Below are positions 14,336-21,768 of a stretch of DNA of 38,065 bases, in pieces. A program made the translations under genes and the position numbers. Numbering within the stretch: position 1 is the stretch's first letter; the number at the start of each line of letters is the position of its first letter. This DNA comes from an uncultured Lachnospiraceae bacterium (GTDB taxonomy: Bacteria > Bacillota > Clostridia > Lachnospirales > Lachnospiraceae). The notes beneath the pieces are model-generated. The model worked only from the letters and a program-made list of their open reading frames with translations. It ran no database searches and was not told the origin of the DNA. The stretch covers positions 1-38,065 of the forward strand of contig CALWMV010000009.1 of the NCBI GenBank assembly GCA_944382125.1. The letters run 5' to 3'.

Positions 14336-15555
14336 GCCTTCACCTCCCCCTCATCATCCCGGGATATGTTTTCTTCTTTGTCCTCCCCGGCAGCGTCCGG
14401 GGCACCTTCTGAGGCTATATCCGTTCCAGCCGTTCCGGGATCTGCCTCCGAGCCTGTCTTAGTTCCTGTTTCCTGATCTGCTTCGGCTCCTGCCTCTGTT
14501 CCATCTCCCGTGTCCGGGCCTGTCCCGGAACCATCCTGTATCTCTGTTCTGTCCGAAGGCTCCGGCTCCCTGATCTCCGCTTCGTGCTGTTCTCCTATCC
14601 CGAAGGATCTCATGGCCTCCTCGTATCCGGTCCTGGGGCTTTCCGGAGCTTCGGCCCTGTCATCTGACATTCCCACAGCTCCGTTCCCATGTCCGGCGGG
14701 CTCCGGTGTTCCATGTCCTCTGGAGACATCCTCCGTGCTGGCCTCACCGTAGCTTTCCTCAGGGAAATGCTCCTCCTCGGCCCTGAGGTATACCAGGTAT
14801 ACGGTCACGCTGATATAGGGTGCGATCCAGAGGGCGGCCACGCCCAGGGTCATCATTATGAGCAGGGCCCAGGGCAGGAAGCTGAAGGTGAAAAGCCAGA
14901 GCAGCTTTAGCTTCTTTTTTTTCGTCAGCCTTGATGAACGCCTGAGGGCTGCAAATATGCCTGTCCCCGGCTTGTCTATAAGTATGATTGGGGCAAAAGC
15001 AAACTTAAGGCTGAGATAGAGCACTATCAGTATGTAGGCTGCATATATGAAAACTGATGCCCACATGATCACCGTCAGGCTGCTGTCCGCATCTATCGGT
15101 CCCCTCATGGCAAAGAAATTAAGCACTCCTCCTCCGCCTATCAGGGCCACTATCAGTACCAGGGCTATGCCTATCAGAAGATATATCAGGCACATCAGTA
15201 TAAAGAGTCCCACATACCTGAAGGGATGGGATCCCCTCCTGAAGGCATAAAAGATATCTGAAAACTGTGCATTTCCTCTTCTGCACAGATTGAGATACTG
15301 CTTTATGATCCCAAGGCTCAGAAACAGCATGCCTATAAGGACTGCTGCAATGACTGCGGCAGTGATGACCGCCGCTGCCGACGTGGCTGCCACATTGCCC
15401 GAGATTGCAAGGGCAGTGCTGCCTCCAACCATGAGGGCTGCAGCAAATGTCATCCCATAGGTCAGCATATAGATGATGAACTGCGAGGCTATCAATATGC
15501 CGTAATTTCCCAGCAGGAGCTTTCTTGCCTCTGCCTTATAATCTTTGATCTTCAC
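14332..15555 (-). CDS. DUF975-type membrane protein with acidic C-terminal tail
   Basis: 407 residues. The N-terminus MKIKDYKAEARKLLLGNYG and about six membrane segments up to residue 265 fit the DUF975 family of uncharacterised Firmicutes membrane proteins. The remaining ~140 residues are hydrophilic, rich in Glu, Gly, Asp, Thr and Ala (for example GTGPDTGDGTEAGAEADQ), and look disordered. The function is unknown. It overlaps nrdR by 4 bases and follows a small membrane protein by 29 bp. Confidence 0.72.
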   Translation of the reverse strand: MKIKDYKAEARKLLLGNYGILIASQFIIYMLTYGMTFAAALMVGGSTALAISGNVAATSAAAVITAAVIAAVLIGMLFLSLGIIKQYLNLCRRGNAQFSDIFYAFRRGSHPFRYVGLFILMCLIYLLIGIALVLIVALIGGGGVLNFFAMRGPIDADSSLTVIMWASVFIYAAYILIVLYLSLKFAFAPIILIDKPGTGIFAALRRSSRLTKKKKLKLLWLFTFSFLPWALLIMMTLGVAALWIAPYISVTVYLVYLRAEEEHFPEESYGEASTEDVSRGHGTPEPAGHGNGAVGMSDDRAEAPESPRTGYEEAMRSFGIGEQHEAEIREPEPSDRTEIQDGSGTGPDTGDGTEAGAEADQETGTKTGSEADPGTAGTDIASEGAPDAAGEDKEENISRDDEGEVKA

Positions 15556-15584
15556 TTATCTGTTACCTCCGGCAGCGTAAGGCC

Positions 15585-15893
15585 TCAATACAGCTGCTGC
15601 TGTCTGAGCGCATCCTCAAACATATGGATATAGTATTCCATGGCTCCCGATCTCACCATGGCCGTCATCATATAGGCTGTAATGATGATGGAAGCGATAA
15701 TGCCCACTATACAGACGATGAGTGCCACCTTTGATGATACGCTCATCCTCCGGTCTCCCCTTGAGAGGAGGGCAAAGGTGATGCCGAGTCCTCCTGCCAT
15801 AAGAGCAAATATAAGATTGCTTCCAAGTATCACGGTAAGCCCGCTCATCACCAGAGCGGCCACGGACATACCGTTTGTTTTTGCCCTGTCCAT
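15585..15893 (-). CDS. Small membrane protein (DUF4190-like)
   Basis: 102 residues with a short charged start (MDRAKTNGMSVAA) and three hydrophobic stretches: about 10-25, 28-43 and 54-78. The G-x-x-F/x-L-L-S-R-G-D motif between the helices recalls DUF4190-type proteins. The function is unknown. It precedes the DUF975-type gene by 29 bp and is probably co-transcribed. Confidence 0.6.
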   Translation of the reverse strand: MDRAKTNGMSVAALVMSGLTVILGSNLIFALMAGGLGITFALLSRGDRRMSVSSKVALIVCIVGIIASIIITAYMMTAMVRSGAMEYYIHMFEDALRQQQLY

Positions 15894-15915
15894 AGGATCC
15901 CTTTCTTTTTAAAGC

Positions 15916-17319
15916 TTACCTGCAGAGCTCGCTTATGGAGAGAGCATAGATGACAGCCGCCTCCTTGAGCTCCTTTATTATCATGAATTCATCCGCACCG
16001 TGCATATTGGTGTCGGTGCCGTCTCCGACTGCGCCGAAGGCTACTCCGTTCTTGAGGTCATGGACATAGGTGCCTCCGCCCGTGGATATCAGGCGTCCCT
16101 CCATGCCCTTTACATCCTCGTAGCATCTGAGCAGGGTCTTTACGAAATCACTGTTTCCGTCCACCACATGAGGTCCGCGAAGCCTGTGTCTGCATTCAAA
16201 GCCTGCAGCCTTGATCCTCTTTACCGCAGGCTCAACTGTATTCTGCTCCGTGGCAGCAGCAGCGGTCCTGGAATCCACATCCAGCTCTATGGAGGATTCG
16301 CTTACCTTCAATATATCTGCGGACATGGTGGTAGGTCCTGAAAGCTCATCCTCAAGAGCTACTCCCAGAGCCTTTCCATAGCAGTCTCCGTAAGGGAACA
16401 GCTTTTCAAGCTCTTTAAGGAGCCTTACCTGGGTGCAGTCAGAAAGGGGAAGTCTGTTTACGAGGTGAAGGAGAGCCAGGGCTGCATTTTTTCCTTCATG
16501 GGGATGAGCCGCATGGGCTCCTGCTCCCTCTGCATCTATGCGAAGTCCTCCGACCACTGCGGATATGGAGAGCTTTACTCCCGTCTCCTTCCAAACGGCC
16601 TCTGCCTCCGGCTTTATGACCTCATCCGTAAGTCCCTTCAAAGTGGCAAAGGCCCTTCCGGGAACTATATTGATGGTATCTCCTCCGCAGAGCTCCGTAA
16701 GGACTGCTTCGCCCTCTTCCTTTTCAAAATCCGCCCTGATGCTGAGCCTGAACTGTCCCTTTTCAACATTGGTCACCGGGAATTCAGAGTCGGGGCTGAA
16801 AGTCATGGGAGCCTCTTCTTCGACCGCATAATAATGAGGTATGTCGGACATACCGCTCTCCTCATCAGATCCCAGTATGAGTCTGCAGTTCTTGGACACG
16901 GGTATGCCGAGCTCCTTTACTGCCCTCATGGCATAGAGAGCTGCCACTGCAGGCCCCTTGTCATCGGAGGTTCCCCTTCCATATATCTTTCCGTCCTTTA
17001 CTATTGGATTGAAGGGCTCCGTTACCGTCCAGCCCTCTCCCGGTGCCACCACATCCATGTGGGCCAGTATGTCAAGGGCCTTCTCCTTTTCATTCATATC
17101 TGCCGCTATGGCATAATCATCATAATTGGCGGTAGCAAAGCCATATCTCTCGCACATGCTCATGGCAGTCATGAGGGCATTATAGGGGCCCTCTCCGAAG
17201 GGCTTTCCCACCTCATAGGCTCCCTTCACGGAGTTGATACGGCAGAGTCTCTTGACATCCTCTACCATCTCCTCCTCATGCTCATCGATATAATTTGTAA
17301 ATAGATCCTTTAATTCCAT
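15916..17319 (-). CDS. pepV: M20 family dipeptidase (PepV-like)
   Basis: 467 residues from the ATG at 17319, which GGAGG precedes by 8 nt; a TTG at 17334 would contain the ribosome site itself. Metal-site motifs include AHMDVV (zinc His-x-Asp), GRGTSDDKGP (bridging Asp) and SDEESGM (catalytic Glu pair), with a late H in GGTYVHDL. The layout matches the PepV/Sapep dipeptidases of Firmicutes, which are cytoplasmic and act on peptides, including beta-Ala dipeptides. It lies between prfC and the small membrane protein gene. Confidence 0.9.
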   Translation of the reverse strand: MELKDLFTNYIDEHEEEMVEDVKRLCRINSVKGAYEVGKPFGEGPYNALMTAMSMCERYGFATANYDDYAIAADMNEKEKALDILAHMDVVAPGEGWTVTEPFNPIVKDGKIYGRGTSDDKGPAVAALYAMRAVKELGIPVSKNCRLILGSDEESGMSDIPHYYAVEEEAPMTFSPDSEFPVTNVEKGQFRLSIRADFEKEEGEAVLTELCGGDTINIVPGRAFATLKGLTDEVIKPEAEAVWKETGVKLSISAVVGGLRIDAEGAGAHAAHPHEGKNAALALLHLVNRLPLSDCTQVRLLKELEKLFPYGDCYGKALGVALEDELSGPTTMSADILKVSESSIELDVDSRTAAAATEQNTVEPAVKRIKAAGFECRHRLRGPHVVDGNSDFVKTLLRCYEDVKGMEGRLISTGGGTYVHDLKNGVAFGAVGDGTDTNMHGADEFMIIKELKEAAVIYALSISELCR

Positions 17320-17366
17320 GATCCTGTCCTCCAAAATGCCGTTATATTTCTGTCTGCAGGTTTCAC

Positions 17367-18971
17367 TTATTCATTCTTTCCGAATTCGGAAAGTCTGAGT
17401 CCCTCGTTGCGGTCCAGTACCATCTTGACGCTCCACTCATGGGCGAAAAGCAGGAGAGGATTGCCCTTAAGGTCCTTGACCTTCTTCATGTCGCTGGTGC
17501 CTGAAAGCCTGTCTATGTCTACCTCCTCAGGGTTCTCTATCCACCTGATATAGCCATAGGGCAGCTGCTCCAGGCCCACCTCCACATTATATTCATTTTT
17601 CAGTCTGAAGGTCAGCACCTCAAACTGGAGTACACCCACGACTCCCACGATGATCTCCTCCATACCGGAGTTGAACTCCTGGAATATCTGTATGGCTCCC
17701 TCCTGGGCGATCTGCATGACTCCCTTCAGGAACTGCTTGCGCTTCATGGTATCTATCTGCCTTACCCTGGCGAAATGCTCCGGAGCAAAGGTCGGTATGC
17801 CCTCATACCTGAACTTTGTATCCGAAAGGCAGATGGTATCTCCTATGCTGTATATGCCGGGATCGAACACGCCTATAATATCTCCCGCATAGGCCTTGTT
17901 TATGATCTGGCGTTCATCGGCCATCATCTGGGTCGGCATGGAAAGTCTTATCTTCCTGCCTCCCTGCACATGGTTGACCTCCATGCCCGCTTCAAATTCT
18001 CCTGAGCAGATACGCATGAAGGCTATCCTGTCGCGATGGGCCTTGTTCATATTGGCCTGTATCTTGAATACAAAGGCTGAAAAGCCCTCCTCCACCGGGT
18101 CTATGAGTCCCCTGTCGCTCTTTCTCGGAAGGGGAGCCGTAGTCATCTCAAGGAAATGCCGAAGGAAGGGCTCTACTCCGAAGTTCGTAAGGGCCGAGCC
18201 GAAAAATACCGGGGAAAGCTTTCCCGCCCTGACTTTTTCCAGATCAAACTCATCGGCTGCACCGTCCAGAAGCTCCAGATCCTCCCTGAGCTTATCATAA
18301 TTCTGGAAGCCTATGACGTCCGAGAGCTCCGGTGCCTCCAGATCATAGCTGTGGGTCTCAAGCTCCTTTGCACCGCCCTGCTCGGCCTTGAAGGTTATGA
18401 CCTTCTTTTCATCCCTTTCATAGACTCCCTTGAAATTCTTGCCGCAGCCTATGGGCCAGTTGACGGGGCAGGTATGTATGCCCAGCACCTCTTCTATATC
18501 TGAAAGCAGGTCAAAGGGATCCCTTGCCTCTCTGTCAAATTTGTTTATAAATGTAAATATGGGAATGCCCCTCATGACGCAGACTTTGAACAGCTTTATG
18601 GTCTGGGCCTCAACACCCTTGGAGCCGTCTATGACCATGACTGCGGAATCTGCAGCCATCAGGGTCCTGTAGGTGTCCTCGGAGAAATCCTGGTGTCCCG
18701 GGGTATCCAGTATGTTGATGACCTTTCCGTCATATACGAACTGCATGGCTGAGGAGGTAACGGATATACCCCTCTCCTTCTCTATCTCCATCCAGTCCGA
18801 CACCGCATGCTTCTGGGCCTTCCTTCCCTTTACCGTACCTGCCAGGTTGATGGCTCCTCCATAAAGCAGGAACTTCTCTGTCAGAGTGGTCTTTCCGGCG
18901 TCCGGGTGGGAAATGATGGCAAAGGTCCTTCTCCTGTTTATCTCTTCTTTAAGCTTATCCTTCTGATCCAT
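17367..18971 (-). CDS. prfC: Peptide chain release factor 3
   Basis: 534 residues, normal for RF3. The GTPase signatures are SHPDAGKTTL (G1), DTPGHQDFSEDTYRTL (G3) and NKFDREARDP (G4, with the RF3-specific continuation). Domains II and III follow, with the C-terminal LVGxLQFEV-like segment as GVVGVLQFEVLTFRL. RF3 removes RF1 and RF2 from the ribosome after termination. It is followed by the dipeptidase gene with a 47-bp gap. Confidence 0.97.
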   Translation of the reverse strand: MDQKDKLKEEINRRRTFAIISHPDAGKTTLTEKFLLYGGAINLAGTVKGRKAQKHAVSDWMEIEKERGISVTSSAMQFVYDGKVINILDTPGHQDFSEDTYRTLMAADSAVMVIDGSKGVEAQTIKLFKVCVMRGIPIFTFINKFDREARDPFDLLSDIEEVLGIHTCPVNWPIGCGKNFKGVYERDEKKVITFKAEQGGAKELETHSYDLEAPELSDVIGFQNYDKLREDLELLDGAADEFDLEKVRAGKLSPVFFGSALTNFGVEPFLRHFLEMTTAPLPRKSDRGLIDPVEEGFSAFVFKIQANMNKAHRDRIAFMRICSGEFEAGMEVNHVQGGRKIRLSMPTQMMADERQIINKAYAGDIIGVFDPGIYSIGDTICLSDTKFRYEGIPTFAPEHFARVRQIDTMKRKQFLKGVMQIAQEGAIQIFQEFNSGMEEIIVGVVGVLQFEVLTFRLKNEYNVEVGLEQLPYGYIRWIENPEEVDIDRLSGTSDMKKVKDLKGNPLLLFAHEWSVKMVLDRNEGLRLSEFGKNE

Positions 18972-19025
18972 GTCAACTCCTGAAAAATCGCAATGGGTAA
19001 AGTTTATCAGAAAATACCCGGCTTA

Positions 19026-19805
19026 TCAAGCAGTCTTATTTTCATTGTACAGCATGAGAAGTCCCTTCATCAAAAGCTTTTCGTCCATCTGGACCGGATG
19101 GGAGCAGTAGGGTATCACAAATCTCGCAAGGCCTCCCGTGGCCACCACGGTGCAGGTCTCTCCAAGCTCAGCCTCCATCCTCTTTATTAGTCCGTCCAGC
19201 TGGGAAGCGCTTCCATAGATGATACCGCTGCGCATGCTTTCCATCGTATCCACTGTTATGACTGACCCTGGTCTGCTCAAGTCTATCTCCGGCAGCTGCG
19301 CTGTCCCTGAGGCCAGGGCACTTATGCTGGTCTTAAGTCCGGGAAGTATCAGTCCTCCCTCAAAACGGCCGTCCTTTCCCACAAGGCTGAGGGTGGTGGC
19401 CGTACCCATGCTTATGATTATCACGGGAGGCTTATAGAGCCTGAAGCCGGCCTCAGCTCCTATGATCAGGTCCGCACCCAGTATCTTGGGTATCGGGAAC
19501 TTATCCAGGCTTATACTCATCTTCATGCCTCCGTTTACGATGACCGGAGAAAGGCCAAGGGCCTTTTTTACCGCAGTCTCTATCACGCCCGTAAGGGGAG
19601 GCACCACGGAGGACAGCACCGCACCGTCAAAGTCCTCCTTCTTTACTCCATAATAATCCATTATGGACATCATCATAAGGGCATATTCCATACTGGTCTT
19701 ATTATAATCCGTCATCAATCTTTCTTCATTGATCTTTTCGCCGTCTTTATCCCATACCAGGCCCACCTTTATGTTGGTATTGCCCATATCTATCGCAAGT
19801 ATCAT
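19026..19805 (-). CDS. coaX: Type III pantothenate kinase
   Basis: 259 residues from the ATG at 19805, placed by GGAGG at 7 nt; an upstream frame to 19859 lacks a ribosome site. ASKHA-fold motifs are DMGNTNIKVGL (5-15), the pantothenate-binding region with GADL, and the ATP loop MGTATTLSLV. It phosphorylates pantothenate, the first step of CoA synthesis, and type III enzymes resist CoA feedback. Many homologues have GADR where GADL is seen here. Confidence 0.93.
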   Translation of the reverse strand: MILAIDMGNTNIKVGLVWDKDGEKINEERLMTDYNKTSMEYALMMMSIMDYYGVKKEDFDGAVLSSVVPPLTGVIETAVKKALGLSPVIVNGGMKMSISLDKFPIPKILGADLIIGAEAGFRLYKPPVIIISMGTATTLSLVGKDGRFEGGLILPGLKTSISALASGTAQLPEIDLSRPGSVITVDTMESMRSGIIYGSASQLDGLIKRMEAELGETCTVVATGGLARFVIPYCSHPVQMDEKLLMKGLLMLYNENKTA

Positions 19806-19891
19806 GTCATTTCCTCCCTCAAAGCTCCTGTTCAAGCTGATTATACACCATACTGCCATGACTCCGACAGCGGAAAATCAAAGTCCTTCAA

Positions 19892-19927
19892 TAAAAAGGC
19901 GTATGCACGGTTTCATGCATACGTCTT
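19892..19927 (-). terminator. Intrinsic terminator after the PfkB kinase region
   Basis: CGTATGCA (19900-19907) pairs with TGCATACG (19916-19923). On the minus strand the stem is followed by CCTTTTTATT. It lies 120 bp past the kinase stop and closes the nrdD-led operon. Confidence 0.75.
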
Positions 19928-19960
19928 TATCGTTCCGGGAATGCTTTAAATATATAAGTA

Positions 19961-20022
19961 TCTGAAAAACCTCTGCTGGCCGGCTGCCGCCTTGCAATGT
20001 CTGCCGGCAGAGACTTTTCAGA
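19961..20022 (-). repeat. Long imperfect inverted repeat after the kinase gene
   Basis: TCTGAAAA (19961-19968) pairs with TTTTCAGA (20015-20022). Inside it CTCTGC pairs with GCAGAG and GCCGGC-type arms continue the stem. It may be a second terminator or an mRNA 3' stabiliser, and it fills most of the gene-free stretch between coaX and the kinase gene. Confidence 0.5.
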
Positions 20023-20044
20023 CATTTTATCAGCTTTGGTTTTT

Positions 20045-21058
20045 TTATATTGCCTGGATCCCTGCGGAAAGAAGCTCCGTAAGTCCCTGCTCCCTGGCAA
20101 AGCCCCTCAGCTCCTCCATATCGGGAGTCTGCCTCGCTCCTCCGCGGGATATCTTATATCCTGCCACGGCATGGGCCATGACCACGGCCTGATCCGTCCT
20201 GAGGCCCCTCAGCTTTCCCGCTATGAATCCGGCATTGAAGGCATCTCCGGCTCCGGTGGTATTTACGACCGGTATCCTGAGAGCAGGCTCTTCCGTCTCC
20301 CTGCCATCCTCTATCATCAAAGAGCCCTCACCTCCGAGTCTTGCTATCACAGTTCTTCCCGGGGCTGCAAAGCTCCTTACACTGTCCCTCCAGTCATCCT
20401 TCGGACAGAAGCTGTAAAACTCATCTCTGGCGGATCCCAGCAGATAGCTTACATAGGGTATGGTCTCCAGTATGGAGCTTCGTATGCCCTCATCCAGTTC
20501 TGCAGGATCCTGTACCCTGGTATTGAGATCAAAGGAGGTAGGCACGCCTGCCTCATGGGCAGTCCTGAATATCAGCGGAAGATCCCTTCGCAGGCTGCCG
20601 TCAAACATGATAGTCATCCCTGAGGCATGGACCCAGGAGGCAGTCCTTATGAGTTCCATATCTATCCTGGACAGATCATAGTTGATATAGGACATCTCCG
20701 TCCTGGGAAAGGCCCAGAGCTTCCGCTCTCCGCTCTTATCTATGAATGCAAATACATAGACCGTATTGCTCGTATCATCAGTCAGGGTCATGCTCGTATC
20801 GATGCCAAGCTCCTCGAATTCCTTCCGGATATATCTGCCTCCGAAATCCGCTCCCAGGGTCCCCATGAATGAGGTACCCACGCCGAGCTTTGCAAGGGCC
20901 GCTGCGGTATTGGCACTGGTGCCTCCTCCGCCAAGCCCGGGCATCAGGGCACTGTCCTCCGGCGGCCTGTCCGTATCCGCCAGGATAGCCGTAAGGGGCA
21001 CGGTCACATCCACACAGGCATCGCCTATGATTATGGCTTTTCCAAATCTATCATGCAT
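20045..21058 (-). CDS. PfkB-family carbohydrate/nucleoside kinase
   Basis: 337 residues of the ribokinase family. The N-terminal signature is GLGGGGTSANTAAALAKLG (about 42-60), and the catalytic loop is NTTGAGDAFNAGF with the base Asp in GAGD. The family phosphorylates sugars or nucleosides with ATP. The start overlaps the 3' end of the PRAI-like gene by 8 bases (ATGCATGA), so the two are translationally coupled and probably act in one pathway. The substrate cannot be assigned by eye; ribokinase, fructokinase or a nucleoside kinase are possible. Confidence 0.85.
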   Translation of the reverse strand: MHDRFGKAIIIGDACVDVTVPLTAILADTDRPPEDSALMPGLGGGGTSANTAAALAKLGVGTSFMGTLGADFGGRYIRKEFEELGIDTSMTLTDDTSNTVYVFAFIDKSGERKLWAFPRTEMSYINYDLSRIDMELIRTASWVHASGMTIMFDGSLRRDLPLIFRTAHEAGVPTSFDLNTRVQDPAELDEGIRSSILETIPYVSYLLGSARDEFYSFCPKDDWRDSVRSFAAPGRTVIARLGGEGSLMIEDGRETEEPALRIPVVNTTGAGDAFNAGFIAGKLRGLRTDQAVVMAHAVAGYKISRGGARQTPDMEELRGFAREQGLTELLSAGIQAI

Positions 21059-21767
21059 TATGAGCTGCCTCTACGAAGGCCTTTACCTTTTCAGGATCCT
21101 TTCCGTTGCCGAGGGAGTCTGTCTCCGCACTGCTGAGGTTGGTCCTGGTACAGCTGTCCACACCATAAGGGTGGGTCATGTGTATGGCCTCTGCCACGTT
21201 GGAGGCATCCAGGCCTCCCGCCACTATGCACTTTACGTCCGTGGCTTCCACTATGGCCCGGTCTATGCTCCTGTCATGCTCAGCTCCCGTGGCTCCTATG
21301 CCTATGGTGCTGGTGGGCTCCTTGGTGTCTATAAGGAAGAAATCCGTTACCGGCTCATATCTCCTGATGAGCTCCTCTATCTTCGGCCACTGCTCCTCAT
21401 AGGGGACCCCTGCGTAAACAGGCAGTGCCTGCATGATCTTAAGTCCGGGATAGGCAGCCCTGATCCTCTGTATGTCCTCAGGACTTATGTCCTCTATATC
21501 TCCGGAAAGATGATACACATCCGGAGTATAAAGGGACAGGTCATGAAGTATCTCATCCACGTCACTGGCTATGGTAAGGCCAACCCTTACCACCCTTTCG
21601 GGCAGCTGATCAAATATGGCCTTGGCCTGGGCACAGCTCTTCTGCTCGGGCCCCAGGTGCTTGACCTCTCCGTAGGCCATGCCTATATGATCCACCCCGA
21701 GTTCTGCGCACATGAGCGCATCCTCAAGATTCCTTATGCCGTATATCTGTGTGATAACATCTGCCAT
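21051..21767 (-). CDS. PRAI-like TIM-barrel protein lacking the catalytic Cys
   Basis: 238 residues resembling phosphoribosylanthranilate isomerase (TrpF). The first strand reads ITQIYGIRNLEDALMCAELG where TrpF has K-I-C-G-x-T, so the catalytic cysteine is Tyr9. The second catalytic residue, Asp, is kept in FFLIDTKEP (about 145). The phosphate-binding AGGL and GVDSCTRTN near the end are recognisable. No trp genes are nearby; the gene starts 1 nt after nrdD and overlaps a PfkB kinase. It is probably an isomerase, epimerase or lyase acting on a different phosphosugar, not tryptophan synthesis. That is inference. Confidence 0.65.
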   Translation of the reverse strand: MADVITQIYGIRNLEDALMCAELGVDHIGMAYGEVKHLGPEQKSCAQAKAIFDQLPERVVRVGLTIASDVDEILHDLSLYTPDVYHLSGDIEDISPEDIQRIRAAYPGLKIMQALPVYAGVPYEEQWPKIEELIRRYEPVTDFFLIDTKEPTSTIGIGATGAEHDRSIDRAIVEATDVKCIVAGGLDASNVAEAIHMTHPYGVDSCTRTNLSSAETDSLGNGKDPEKVKAFVEAAHNA

Positions 21768-21768
21768 C

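Noticed and set aside
13820-14476. 218-residue plus-strand open frame opposite nrdR
   Set aside because: It is a shadow of nrdR and yqeG; both are well supported on the minus strand.
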